Assembly: GCA_030435675.1 (NCBI GenBank)
Contig: CM059625.1
Span: 16,678,001-16,742,000 of the forward strand
DNA length: 64,000 nucleotides
Direction of reading: 5' to 3'
Origin: Steinernema hermaphroditum
Lineage: Eukaryota; Nematoda; Chromadorea; Rhabditida; Steinernematidae
Positions within the stretch are counted from its first letter, which is position 1, and each line of letters begins with the position of its first letter. The position numbers were made by a program, and so were the translations under genes. Of this stretch, positions 1 through 12,740 are shown in pieces. The notes beneath the pieces are model-generated. The model was not told the origin of the DNA. It did no database searches and worked only from the letters and a program-made list of their open reading frames with translations.

Positions 1-1
1 C

Positions 2-133
2 AAGAAGGACCACCGCAATGGTATCAAGCGTCCCCGCAAGCAGCGTTTCATGTCCATGAAGGGAGTCGACGCCAAGTTCCTTAGGAACCTCCGCTTCGCC
101 AAGAAGGGAAACAAGAAGCAGGTCCAGGCCTAA
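2..133 (+). CDS. rpl-29: 60S ribosomal protein L29 (eL29), 3' part
   Basis: The last 43 codons of a ribosomal protein gene, cut by the left edge of the window. The translated end contains [13 protein letters not shown] and [20 protein letters not shown], the hallmark core of eukaryotic eL29, a small very basic protein of the large ribosomal subunit. It stops soon after this core (ending KKQVQA), so it lacks the long lysine/alanine-rich tail of vertebrate L29, as small invertebrate versions do. Codon use is strongly biased to C-ending codons (AAC, TTC, CGC, GTC), as expected for a highly expressed gene. The start and any upstream exon lie outside the window. The identification is very secure. 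Confidence 0.95.
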   Translation, partial: KKDHRNGIKRPRKQRFMSMKGVDAKFLRNLRFAKKGNKKQVQA

Positions 134-1265
134 GAAGCTTTCTTCGTTCACTGCTATTCATGCCGTTTATTGTTCGTTGTTGGTGGCGTGTAATTGTCGA
201 CCATAAATAACTGTTTCTTTACTCAGCCATTCTGTGTTTTTCCCACATTAATTGATGAGTATGTTGTTTCACAGTTCTCAGATCGAATATCTCGTTATCG
301 CTGTGCATTGCTTTGTCTACTCGATCTGCTATTTCCGTACGTTCGCCGTCCACAGGCATCCACTGACCTACAAGGTGGTAGTGTCGCTGTCGCCTTACGA
401 AAGAATAAGCTTAAAAGCGCTGTGTTTGAAAATAAGTCAATGCCTAAAAACGCCTTATACCTCCGCTGCAAAAATTAGCACGCGAAGCACGTTTTCGTCT
501 GCATATTGATTTGCGGTCATTCGCGTCAATTTTATGCTTAGAATTGCTCATTCTTGAGCTCGATTTCACGAAACGTCAAACGATTGAGATTAATGGTGTA
601 TTACACCAATTATAACTAATTTCTCCACATTGTATCACAATGAATTGGGAACTTTTCTCAATCGACGTTTCGTGACATTGGTGCACGGATCATTGAAAAC
701 TCAGCATCCGCCTGCGATTGTTTCAAGCGTGACCGTTGTTCATTAGGGCCTTAGATGGTAACCAGTTTCATAAATTGAAGATTTGAGAAGGTTAATGTGC
801 TATATGCATGCGCATCACTGGGTTTGGCATCAGACTAGCCGCACGCTGAGAGAGCCATTAGGGGACCGACCGCTCGCCACCGCGATACGAGTGAGATTTC
901 CAATAAGAACGTTATACAACATTCCTAATAGATATGCTAATTATTCCTCTTATTTCTTCTGGACTGATATTTTATTGCAATTTGAATTAACCACATGGTC
1001 TATCCTATTAACCGTATTCTATCAAACGCTTCTGGCATGCGTCGGAACAGTACTAGTTGTCTAATACTAGTTCCAATAACCTCACTCTCCAAAATTCTGC
1101 TTTTCTCCAGGAATGTTGAAAAGCCCAATGCTCACTGAATCAGCGAGAAATATCCTTCTACACATGAAACAGTCATAGAAAACCTTTTCTAAACCCAAAA
1201 TTACAAGGAAAAATCTGAAACGAAAGGGGTTAGCTATGTAGGCGATGTTTTTACCATGTAAAATG
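134..1265. other. rpl-29 3' flank and intergenic DNA
   Basis: No gene is visible. The first few hundred bases presumably hold the short rpl-29 3' UTR, though no clear AATAAA is seen close to the stop. Open frames here are short, unlike any family I know, and mutually overlapping. Confidence 0.5.
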
Positions 1266-1335
1266 GGGACCTCGATGGCTGATTGGTAGTATGATCTACT
1301 ACCATACAGAACATCGAGGGTTCGAATCCGCTCAG
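1266..1335 (+). repeat. tRNA-like hairpin element with B-box
   Basis: A compact palindromic element. Outer arms CCTCGATG (1270-1277) and CATCGAGG (1312-1319) pair perfectly, and inner arms GGTAGTA (1285-1291) and TACTACC (1297-1303) pair around a 5-nt loop. It is followed by GGTTCGAATCC (1319-1329), a perfect RNA polymerase III B-box, and the left half TGGCTGATTGGTAG resembles an A-box. The TpsiC stem beyond the loop does not pair, so it is not a functional tRNA. A tRNA-derived repeat (SINE-like head) is the likeliest reading. Confidence 0.5.
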
Positions 1336-1711
1336 ATATGCTAACAAACATGATGCCATTGGAGGTGCACTTAGCACTTCCAATGCACATATGAACATTG
1401 CAAGAAGGCTAAAAAGCCTTTTTTGCGATTTTTCCTAGTCTGTTACATTTACCTCACGTTACTCGCACTCAGCACAGAAATAGTACGTGCGTTTAGAGAA
1501 CAAAAACCAGCGTATTTGGGAAGATGGTTAAGAACTCTTTCCGTCTCGCAAATTTTACTGAGTGGTCACTGAACAAGAACCTCGGTAAATCGCAAAAACG
1601 AGAGAGCAACCGTCCGTTAGCCGTAATTTTGGTGGCCTATTTGGCCAAGTGACTCGATAACCCTGCATGTCCAACGCGTTTTATGTCTTTAATATCATTT
1701 AATCATTGATG

Positions 1712-1721
1712 TTTGTTTCAG
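1712..1721 (+). other. splice acceptor abutting the THOC7 start (probable trans-splice site)
   Basis: A pyrimidine-rich acceptor (gtttgtttcag) ends immediately before the ATG at 1722. No 5' exon that could donate to it in frame was recognised, so spliced-leader addition is the simplest explanation. An unrecognised 5' UTR exon would also fit. Confidence 0.5.
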
Positions 1722-3103
1722 ATGGAGGAACTCATGAACAGAAAGTTGACTGCTGACGGTCGCGGTCAGGGAGACGAGAAAAAATTTCGAAGCATACTTG
1801 TGCTACTGCAGCAGTTTTGCCAGAAGCCAAGCGCGAGGTACATACTATCAGATTGCATTCCTTCTTTAATTGCAAACTCCTTTTAGCTTGTATGACCAAA
1901 TTGCGAGCCTTGTTGATCACCTTGACACAGCAATGTTCCGCATGCACGCTAACAATTTGGCCATTAATAGAGGCCAAGAAGCTATGGAGGAAAGGCTTGA
2001 AGAAATACGTTAGTGAACATTATCGTCATTTCGATGTTTTATAACAGCATTTCAGGCGAGCAAAAAGAAGCTGTGTATCGGAACGAAGTCATCGCTCTGC
2101 AAAGACTGAACCAGGCTAAAAAGTTGCGAGCGCACAATGCAGAATGCATTTCTTTGGTCAAGAGGATCAAGAAGTTGCCAGCACGGAAAAAGACTCAGAA
2201 GCAACTGGATGTTGTTAATGCGGAATTGGACCAGCTGTATGTGAAGCAGAAGAAGTTGGAGGGAAAGCTAAAGACGCGAAGAGATTATCTGAGTGTCATG
2301 AAGAATGTGTTCTCCAGATTCGATCAATTCAATGAAGGTAACTTCTTTTCATCATCTATTACTTATGACCTAGATGGGCGACAAAACAACTGTTCGTTAT
2401 TAATGGTCCTAATCATTCTATAGAGACAAAAAAAACTAGGAGGTTTTGCTTTGAAAACGTAACACTTCTGTTCAGACTGTTCCGAGTGATAGCATATGCT
2501 TCGGAGGTAAACGCTCCATATAGTGGTTAAGGGATGTCAAATTCAATCTTTTGGAGCTTTATTCTCTAACAGATATTCAAAGATATTCAAGCATAACCTT
2601 GTTCGTTCACAAAGCAAGCTACAATTTCTACAGTAGCGGCTAAAAAAGGGAAGCCAAAATGACATAAGATCCAAGAGGAAGTGATCGAAGGGAGATTGAC
2701 TACAATTGACTGGTCAATGACATAGTGATATCGGTACTTTGGGTACTGTGGCGCAGCTACGTTGTTGCACATCCTCCAACTGGTAGCGGAAACGCCTACT
2801 ATCGAGGGATTTTTTTGCTCAGTATTATTGATCTAAAATCTGGATAAACACTAATTTAAATGCTCTTTTCTAGATGTCAAGCCAACAACATCGAAGAAAT
2901 CGAAGGCACAGACAACCCATGAATCCAAGGAGGAGAAGAGGGAACGCCGCCATAAGAACCGGGATTCTGAGGACCACCGAGAGCGTCATCGCTATGAAGA
3001 CCGCCGCGACCGGCGATCTCATAAAAGCCACTCATCTAAGCGCAAAAACGCCGATCGCTACTACGAAAGGGACAGCTACTACGAGTACCGCTACCACAAA
3101 TAA
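1722..3103 (+). CDS. THOC7: THO complex subunit 7 with RD/RS-rich tail
   Basis: Four exons: 1722-1837, 1887-2008, 2056-2337, 2874-3103, giving 249 aa; introns 49, 47 and 536 nt, phases closing throughout. THOC7 is a coiled-coil subunit of the nuclear THO/TREX complex that couples transcription to mRNA export. The N-terminus (NRKLTADGRGQGDEKKF, residues 6-22) matches the family signature RKRL-xx-DG-x-G-DD, exon 2 carries the YDQIASLVDHLDTAMF segment, and exon 3 is a long basic coiled coil ending in KLKTRRDYLSVMKNVF, which corresponds to the KLELRRKQFHVLLSTI region of human THOC7. The final exon adds a tail of about 75 aa rich in Arg, Lys, Asp/Glu, His and Tyr (RERRHKNRDSEDHRERH) that human THOC7 (about 204 aa) lacks. 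The ATG follows a splice acceptor directly, suggesting trans-splicing. Confidence 0.85.
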
Positions 3104-6100
3104 GATGACTTCAGTTCGGTTATACATATACACCTCGCTCTTTTAAACATCCTGGGTTATGTATATATAACATCATTTTGATAAAAACGATGATCTCCAT
3201 GACATCACGACAAACAGTGAGTACGGTAGTCGAGCATCACCATGAGATTTGTTTTTCATCCGCATCCAGCCCTTCTTATCAGCGTTTTTATGCGTCGTAC
3301 GCGCTGCTCGACTAAGGCCCAGCTCTGATTGGGTGGATTTAAATTTACAAGCGCGTCGAACTGTCTGTTTGTCACAGACGACACGTACGGTGGCTGCTGA
3401 TAAGTGAGGAGAGGAGGCCCAGAGGTGACTGAACGGTCGCGTTGTGTGCATTGATAATGGGTTATTTGTTGCTGTTCTGATCGAAAAGTTGCGTGTTTGC
3501 CCTGTTCGTTAAACGGTTTTCGCTTTAAGCAGAGCACTTCTGATACCATAGAGAAAATGTCATGTGTAAAAAAGAATCCCTAAATGTGAAACAGGTGTAG
3601 GGTGTGAAGGTGTTAGAACAAGTATTCCCATGATTTCATGATTCCCATGCTCGATTTTCGCATGATTCACATCGTTCGATGATTCCATTCCCGCCCCTTA
3701 GTTTTGCAGGGGTTCGTACTTTTTCATCGGAACTCCATCGCTGGCTGTGCTCGTGAGAATTCAGTTACAACGTCTTGTTCATTTATACCTATTGCTGTTT
3801 TCTGAGCAGTTTTCTGAGCAATCCTTTGGTATGTCTAAGCCTTGCCTAACAGCATTCGGAAACTTAGTTCACTCTAATGATACCCCAAAATATTGGGTAT
3901 CCTTATTTCTAGCGGATCGGATGGTGCGCGACCCGATTGGTGCAAGACCCTCATTAGTAACGGAATCTGCTCACATAGGCCTTTACCGATCTTGTTGAAA
4001 CGCCGATCGACGAGCTTTGAACTTCTTCCCACATCTTTCCCCTTCATATGTTAGCAGAATTCAGTCATGCGCTCACGCATGAGCTTCCCAAAGGTATATT
4101 AAGCATTATGCTGTGTCTCACGTTTCACTACTTCCAAAACGTCATAATCGTATATTTATAGACACGAGCCGGGTGGCAGAATCGCAATTCGGTTTCGACT
4201 TTAACGCAGTGATTCTGTGCTCTATAATACATTGTGAAAAAGTAGATCGTTAAAGTGGTACGGTGGCTTTAAAAACAGAAAATGTTACCAGTTACAAACG
4301 AACGAAATGTTTCCGTCGTCATGCGACATGTATGTATATGCTGCGCCACAGTAACTGTTTGTAAAGCGTTGTTATCAGCGGCGCCTGTTCTCATTTCGAA
4401 ACGATTGTCACTGTAAGATGCTAACAAATTTCGAAATACAGCGCAAACTGTTTGATGCGGGTGGTCTATATGCCATCTAATCGTCCCCTACGTCTTTGTA
4501 ATCAATCTGGTATTGTAGCTCTTTTCATGTAAGCGGTCAACGCTACTGAACTTCTCGTAACCTGGTTGTGTAATTGCATCACACTCTTAGAACCTTTGTT
4601 TGGGTCATCTGGCAAGAATTAACTATGAAAATGATATGTCGTTGTCACATCACTTTTTTAGTGATCAATTGAGTTAAACAGAAGTTTTTTTCCCAAAACA
4701 TAGACTCGTTTATGAGGATTCCGGGAGACTAAAGCCAGGAGCACATTTTCCAATCTTGTTTTGTCATTTTCAAACACTTTACTCAGCAAGATGAGTCATA
4801 GAGAATGCCGTTACACACGGTTGCCAGTTCTTAAATGTCTTGCACTCCATTATGATCTTTTTTTACCGTATAACATCGGATTTCAAACCCATTTATGATA
4901 ACCATGAAACAAAACCGAACCCTTTTCATTGAACGATCAAACCGAACCCGAACCGCGGAACACAACCAAGAGAAAACATGTATATTTATCTTTTTCAACC
5001 GACATATTTAATCATCGAAGAAAAGTGAGCCCTTTAAATTATAAGAGCTGACGTAGCCGCCGGTTGTTTATGGTCTCGCTGTCAGTATGAATCACTGAGA
5101 GGCTTGACATTGCTTGCGACGGGAAAGATCAAAAAGTCAAATGCTCATTTTTGTTTGAAAATTAACAGTATCTTTTGATAGCACTGTACTTCAACATCGT
5201 CGCCCTTTTAGAAGTCTATACTGCAAAATAGAGAAAATTATCGGATACATGTTAATGACCGAATTTCTCAGAACCTCTGGCATTTCTACACCTTTTCCCA
5301 AAATTTTATCTTGTTTTCAAGTAATCCTCTTTGTGCCGTCCTGGCATTTCTAGTGCGATCGCTAACAGCTTGTTGTCAGCTGCGTTCAAAGGTTACTCCG
5401 ATCATAGATAGAATCATTTTTTCTTTCCTGACGGCAGACAGATTCTTGCAAACTAAAATTTTGTTTACATTCCTTCAGTTGACCAGTGCTGAGAGTATGT
5501 GAGACTGGGTGAGTTTTTTTTGTTATAAAAATCAAGTCTGTTTTCTAAAGGAAACGTGTTTGTAATAATACGAGGTCGACCCAGTAACCAAACTTTTAGC
5601 TACGTCGTCATCGAGAAATGAGCTACGTCCAATAATACAACTGCAGTCCATCTGCGTAGGGTGTTTCTTGTCGTTCTGGAAGTTTCGTATGTATTGCAGT
5701 AGGGAAACAGACAAGATCGCCAATACAATTACTCTATTATTGCACGAGACCCAGCATACAGTATTAGAACTTGATTTATACCTACAGATTCCAGGTCGGT
5801 ACATTCGAGAAGTGCAATAAAAAAGCAAGACGAAATAGTCTGTAGTGATGTCAGTCGTGGGCACCCTAGTGTCACGCGACCTATTGTGTCATTTCTAAAT
5901 TTAAGTCAAGTCGATGAAAAAGCAGACTCGTTGCAGTCTGTTGTGAATTACGTCAACAAAAGGCACTACGGTAGATGGACATTTGTAATAGATGATGGAG
6001 TAAATGGCATTTCGAGGGGATGTTTTGGATGACTCACTTATTGCATGCTTAGTGGATTGGAAAGGCCAAAATAACGGAGCATGATTGCATGACTTACAAT

Positions 6101-8269
6101 TAGGTAGAATTCATATGGAGCGAACGGAGTTGAGCGAGTTCATTCAACTTTTTGTTGGCTACGCAGGCTTGTGTATTTTTATTATGACCGCTGCCACAAA
6201 ATAGCTGGGTTGCAACCAAAACGAGCATGTCTATTGCAGATCGTGTCCGATCTTTTCACTGATCATTTAAGCAGTGCGGTGACTTTATACCAAGGATAAA
6301 GTAGCAATGTACGCGCTATTTCCTTGGCAAAGATCGATCCCAATAACCTGGCACGGGAACAATTTCGAGGTTGTTCAAAAAGTGTTTAATCGCGAGATGT
6401 TTTTTGTGCGCAGTCCTGCAAATCAATTTAGCCCACCTGCAGGTATTGCAATTGCATTTCCCCTTTTAAGTCTTGCGCACTGGGTCAGAATTGTTTTTAA
6501 GAGCGTAGGTTGACTGAGTTCAGAAGAGCAGTCAATATAACGAATTGCTTCGGAATGTAACAAGGTCGCCAAAAACCAATGACTTTCCGACATCAATCGA
6601 CGTTTGAAATGGCTTGCTGAACGAATTATTCTAATTCTGGTTATCTGCGTAAACCTTGCAATTGAGTCCAGGAAACATGTCTCTCTTCATGCTTTACTAT
6701 GAAGAGTGGGCTGATGATCGTTGGCCACATAGTTCCCCGGGAATTAGTTGATGTCACCTGTGAGAAGCTGTTTTCACGAAAATTGAATAAGTACTCGGTA
6801 TCTTATTCGCATATATAATTTTTGGATAACGTGCTTTGACGTTTTTATAATTGCGATATAAACAGAAATTAAAATGTTCTTGTGATCGACCTATATCGGA
6901 AAACTGCAAATAATTTGCAGAAAAGGAGCTCAACAAACCAGGACTTATCCGATCAGACGCACGGCACAGATGAGATGACTCAGGGAGGGTATCGGTCTGT
7001 TATAATTTACGCCAGTGGCTCCACTAATGACAGTGAACGTTTGTAATTGCAGCTGGCTTACTCCAGCTTACTCCAGCTGACGGTGCCATCCTTTGGGTTA
7101 AGCCGAACTAATTAGAGCACTATGTGGACCGGCCGGATGACTCATTAGGTGTCTACCTATTGGTGTCGGCACCGGCTTGTTTAGTTCCTTGAACCGACTA
7201 GGTGTGGAGACCTGGACGGGAAGTTTCCGTACTGTTACCCACGAAAATGGACAACTGTATACCTTATTTCAACCATACCACAGAATCATAGATTTCTTTA
7301 GATTTACTATACACATGTGAATTACATGGTCAGTCCCAATTTACTCCCCTCTTTGTCTCATTGAACGACCAAACTTTCCCCCTTCATCGCAGTCCATAAT
7401 TTCAAAGCCATGTTGAAAGAGCGCTACCGTAATCAGAACGACCATTGTGAAATGCTTCTTTGCAGGAACGGCGATCGAAACGGGTTTCCAAGACTATGTT
7501 CACACCTTGCTACGCTAATGTTTCCGTCTCTCTTTTTGCTTTGTTCGCGTATTCGATGGTAATTCGCAATCTAGTTCTCGCCAAAGGCCATCTATGTCGA
7601 ATCTGTTCGGAATATACTCATCAGTATTCGAGTTAGAAAAATGGCGGGCAAAACTTGTAGAAGCTGCAATTTCTATTATTTGTAGAAGCTGCAATACAGC
7701 ACGTGTACCACATATCATCTACGATCATCACCCCACTTTACATCCCATTTACAAATCTTCAAATAAGTGGTTCAGAACGGTTCGATATGATGAGTTTCCT
7801 TCCTTTTTGCCCGTCAACTTCCTCAGCCCTTCATGTAGGATTCTTCTCTTTGCCTTTTTCTTAGCATAGCCTCGTTTAATACTGTAGCTTGAGTTTACCT
7901 TCAAAACGTTCTTCAGGAAAGGACCACACAATCTTGGAAACCACCTTCTGCATCGTCCACTGAATCACCAATAATCGTAGTCGTGAGAGGTAACCTCTCC
8001 CGATATCACTACTCTGCATGGTATACGGTAGCCATTAAAAGTGGCCGCGCTTCGGAACCCGATCAGAATCGTTTCCTTGAATACTCTCCACTTCCTCTTT
8101 CCCTAGTCGTTACACGTTGTTACGGAATTGTTTTCTTTTCCTCGTGTTTCCCTTTGTTTATAAATGTAAATCATGGAAGCAACGCCATCCTCGCCTCCTC
8201 AGCGGCTATGTTCTCGTAAATTCAATTGTCGCAGGGTCGCTCCTTTCATCTCGCCAACTTTTCGATGAT
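3104..8269. other. intergenic DNA without recognisable genes
   Basis: Roughly 5 kb of AT-leaning sequence with only short frames on either strand. Frames around 3173-3549 (-) and 5532-5864 (-) were examined and resemble no family I recognise. A small tandem duplication (TTTTCTGAGCA twice, near 3796-3820) and repeated CATGATT words (about 3630-3690) are the only local structure noticed. Confidence 0.5.
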
Positions 8270-9430
8270 TAACGATCCAAACGGGCGGTGCAAATAGGTG
8301 GAGAGGAGAGGTTAGCCGAAGGCGGAGATTTGTGACCGCCCCTGGAGCTATGTGCGTTGGCGACGGCCGCACAAGAACGATGGCCCATCATCGCCATCAC
8401 AGAATCGATGGCGATGATGGTGGATGTCGTTCGTGTATGGTTCGACGACGTAGTCATTGGTTGCTCGGCTGGCTCCGTGATGTGATCGTGATCGCCACTG
8501 CGCGAAGTGAAGACTCTGGGCGGGAGACTCTGGGCGCGCTCTCTTTCCAAAAACTGAGCCCACCTACCCCTTATTTGAGCGACAGCGACCGCCGCACAGT
8601 TCGCTGCTCGCGTTCGCCGGCGACGTCTTTGCGATCTGATCGCCGTCGTCGTCTTCGGAAGCGACGGTTTCGTAACGGATCGCGGCGGCACTGGTGTTGT
8701 TTTTAAACGTTTGTCTCTTGGCGCGATCGGTCGCCGGCTGCAGCGTTACTGTCATCCCGACCGAAGCGATCGAAATGGTTCGTTGCGAGCGCCTGCCTCA
8801 ACGTGCGCGTTCGGCGACTGCCCGACGCTCTGAGGAGGTAGCGGAGAGTGGCGCTAGACAATGCGAGACGGGTAGCGCGAATATAGAGACAACTCTGCGC
8901 CGCACCGACTGCAGCGCAAGCACCACAGAGCCACGAAAAAGAGCCGACCGACCGAGGGGGCGAGTTGTTGGTTGCGGTGTCGTCCGCAACGGACTGTTGT
9001 CGGTGGTCGGAGCGCGACCGGGGCACGGCGATAAAACAGAAAATATGGTTTAATGCGCTGCAAATGCTGCTCAGCCCTTCCGATTGCTACTTGCTCCAGG
9101 CCGGCTCGCCTCCGGCCCCCTTTGCCGCGTGGTTTCCGCTGCGGCGGCGACGGCGACGACGTCAAAGCACGTGCTATTATTATGTCGCTTAAATAAGGTC
9201 GCCCCTCCGCAGCTTACGTGTTCCCGCCGCCGGCGGTTATCCACCACCAGAACATCAATGGAAACATCGGCCAGTAGCGAAACTCCGCGCACGTCCGAGG
9301 CGTTCCGTCTGCTGTTGCTGCTGCCGCGATCAGCTGTTTGCCTCGAGCACAATGGGCGACATCGAACGATGAAAAAGAAACGAAGACGAACGCATCGTGT
9401 TTGTTGCTTTTTGACAGCGCCGGACTGATA
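8270..9430. promoter_or_regulatory. CpG-rich block, possible promoter/5' exon region
   Basis: A sharply bounded GC- and CpG-rich block in AT-richer surroundings, full of GCGA, CGTC and CCG words. Because stops are rare in such sequence, long frames overlap on both strands (8269-8691, 8332-8706, 8703-9026 and others). None resembles a known family and no frame stands out. Similar blocks lie near 25.9-26.2, 46.2-46.9, 49.1-50.6 and 60.0-60.8 kb, the last two just upstream of real genes, so a promoter or non-coding first exon is plausible, perhaps for the gene at 12.7 kb. Confidence 0.35.
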
Positions 9431-12400
9431 GATCGGCGATGTAAGGGGGATTGCTGGGTAATTGGCAACAATTACTGTTGCCGAAAGTGATATTTTTTGG
9501 GCAATTAAGATGAAATAGTGAAATATAGTCTACCTGTCATTGAATAGTGTTTTACATCGCTCTCCAGCATATGAGCCTGTTTCACAGTAGGGTCATTATC
9601 ACACTAATATGGTATTCTTAAGTGAATATATTCATAATTTGCAGTGCACTTTTTTTGGAAACTTTTAACCATCAGATTTTACTAAAAATTTGAACTAATA
9701 ATTATCAACAACTGAACCATTCTTGGCCTCCGATTTAGATGTGAACACCTGGACTATAAGTCTTTAATTAGACTCTTGTCTGTTTTTCTCACCGAAAATT
9801 AAAGAATTACTCATAATTTCATTGTTTTTCACATTCGACAGCTATATTCTTTGGCTGCTCAGTTGTGTGGAGACGTCATCCACACCGTGTCATGAAATAT
9901 TAATGATTTCTATAATGAATAGTTGGGGCGTGAACATGGGAATTGGTGCCATTTCAGGATGTACGCTAATCAGCGTTTTCAAATGTAAACATGCTATTTT
10001 TTGTCGTCCGAACTTTATACATTTACGTAATTTGTATGTGTAAACTTTCAGACTGATTATATAATTTGAAACTGTAGTCCAACCACGCAAATTCGTTTTC
10101 TTTCACTGTTTTTGGCTGGCAACGTTAGCCGGCTATTTAAGAATGCGTTTTTTATGTGAGCCACGCAAATTTCGCAGATTGGAAGCATGTGCCCTTTTGA
10201 CAATTGAGCCTAGCGCAGATTTTCTTATTTTGGAAAGAGAGTCCGACGCTGGAAGACGACTCCCTATCTCTAAAATGTTGCGTTTGCATCGATTTTCCCA
10301 TTGAATTTCCGCTGCTGTGCACTTAAGATAGCTGGTTTTAGCAAAAATTCATTCGTTGTTTGTTATATCATCTATTTTTGAATACGAAGCCTATAGTCGT
10401 CACTCGTGGTGTTTGCAAAAGCATGCACTAAAAGTGATTTGTGATCGTCGCCGTGACCGCTACTTGTTCTAGCAGCTGATAAGGGGCGATCTTTGCGATT
10501 GCGTTCCGCGTCGACACGTTCAAAATGTTGCCGCTGGCGGCTAGGTGAGCCATGAAAAAGCAGTGCGGCCCCCAGCGGTAGCACGCCTGGCTGCAGATCC
10601 GCCCGCGAAATGTGTTCGGTTTGTGCAGAACGTCGCGCCGCTATTCATCAGATCGCCGCGTAAGCCTCAGAAAAGAAACTTTGATGGCTCAAATGTCGCT
10701 ACGCATATATGGCATTGCATACGGTTGGCCTTTTTGAGGTCAGTCATATTCGGTGGACAACACCTCGCCGGGAGAGTATACTGGATTTGTGGGCAACGTG
10801 TTTTTTATTCAGCTATTCAGGGTTACTATACTGGGAAGGTAAACGAGGAACGTACTCCACAAATAGGAAGTTTTCAATTGCTTCCTCTTTCCACGCTAGA
10901 ACTTTTCAATAACCAATAATAACGCAGTTTCTCACAGTAGTAACGTATCTGTGAGAAATTCAGATAAGACATAACTGTTTTGCTAAAATGATACACGCCA
11001 TTGTTTCCATGTCTGCAGAGTCAAGCTTTAGAACCAATCTGTTTTTCCAGTTCCGCGATGGCTTCGTTGGAGTTCCAAGCTTAAACAGCATGAATTTTTC
11101 AAGCGCATGACGCGCATTGCGAAAGAAGAGAAAAACCAAATCCGTTTTGGGAAACGCTTCCTTCACAGAATTCGATATTGCATTTTGCTTAAGCTGTTTT
11201 TTGACCGCATAAGGGTATTTAGTTATATATGCTTCATTCTTCAACGGTGGTCTTTGCGTGAAGTTCACATGGCAGACGCTAATTGGCGCGGTACTTGCTC
11301 GCGTGGGTTACTTCATATTTCGCTTGTAAACAGGACCGCGTACCATTGTGGAGCGCATGTGCGATGTCTCTTTCCGCATGCACAAAGGTTGCAATCGTAT
11401 TGATTGTTGAGAGGGGAATTGAGAATTGAAAAGTGCGCAGTGCACTGTACGACGCGCGCGATATGTACATGGGCAATACTAAAATGATATTGCATTACCG
11501 TAATTATGTATGCACTTTTTACGTGTATGTCCTTTTTCAACAAATGTAAATGTTTATCATTCTCATTGTGCGCTGAAAATGGAGGCGGAAACAGCGGCAT
11601 GTGTGTTTTCCGTGTGACAGGTGCAAACGGAACGGAAACGCGCTTTCTCGACGGACTTTGCTATTCCACCGCTTTGCGAGTTGTCTCCGTAGATTGCTTT
11701 CGGGAGCATTCCGTAAATTCCTCTTTTTTTAATGGAGTTGCCGTGGGATACAATCCCCGTAGATCTTCCTCGGCGACTTTCGATCTGATAAAGCCCCTTT
11801 ATCCGCCTTCCTCAGCATCATTTGCTTAAGGGAATCAATTTACTCTTCGGATGGAAAAGCTTCCGAACAGGGCAATCTATACGGCCAACGTCTTAGCAGG
11901 GGGTTCCATGTGTCTGTAGATTATATACATGGGAAATTGTCAAAAGTACCTATCTGTAACTGTCACTCCACTAATAGAGATATACTTGCTTTGTTTAGCA
12001 TCATTAACATGATCATTCTGATTTTTGACAGAGATTTTACATTCCCTCTCAAATACTCATTTTCTTAACAGTAGCAAATGCCGTCCACCTAGGAAATGTC
12101 ACGTTTTAATTAGCCACTCACGTAGTCTTCAAATCAGCCGGCTGAAGAATCATTTTTCGAAAGTACGCGATACACTTGACGTTTGCTCGTGAAGTGAAAT
12201 GTTTTCGCTGGGACGAAACAACAAGTGGGAATTGCTATTTTTAGAGGCTTTTCGGAAGGGCGCCGGCGCATCCGATCCAACCGGATTGAGCGATAGGATA
12301 GGCGAGAGAAAAGGTTGCGTTGCCCACGGTGAGGCAGCGTGCAGAGGGCAGCCGAGGTGTGAACCGAGTTCGCCCGTTCTCCAAAATGTTGCCTTTCTAT

Positions 12401-12548
12401 TGATTCGTCGTTTTCTTTCTACCCGTTCTGCGCCCAGTTCGTTCGCGACCATCGCCTCCATCATCCCCTTGTTCCATTCGGCGACGATCCTTCTACACGT
12501 CGCGTGTCTATTGCTGACTCCTGCTACTGTTGATTGTTTGCAATTTCA
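9431..12548. other. upstream region of the 12.7-kb gene
   Basis: No coding exon recognised. A second, smaller GC-rich stretch lies at about 12250-12480. A splice acceptor (tttgcaatttcag, ending near 12549) probably marks the start of the first coding exon of the following gene or a trans-splice site. Confidence 0.4.
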
Positions 12549-12740
12549 GTGGTTCAGTCTATTTTCGATGGGTTGCTGAACGTCAACGTTACCCCAAAAA
12601 CTCTGATTTCTATTTTCACCACCACCAGCAGCTATCCGTTCCGTCCCACAACAACATCGTCACCACCGCGGCCGCACCCAAGTCAATTCGCCGACCAGGA
12701 CGACCGCAATCCCCCTTGCCACAACATCACTGATCGCTGG

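Noticed and set aside
5532..5864. 110-codon minus-strand frame, considered as a transposase fragment
   Set aside because: No catalytic motif or inverted terminal repeats could be recognised.
8269..9471. Many overlapping frames of 60-140 codons on both strands
   Set aside because: Stops are rare because of high CpG content; residues are low-complexity Arg/Ala/Ser/Thr with no domain.
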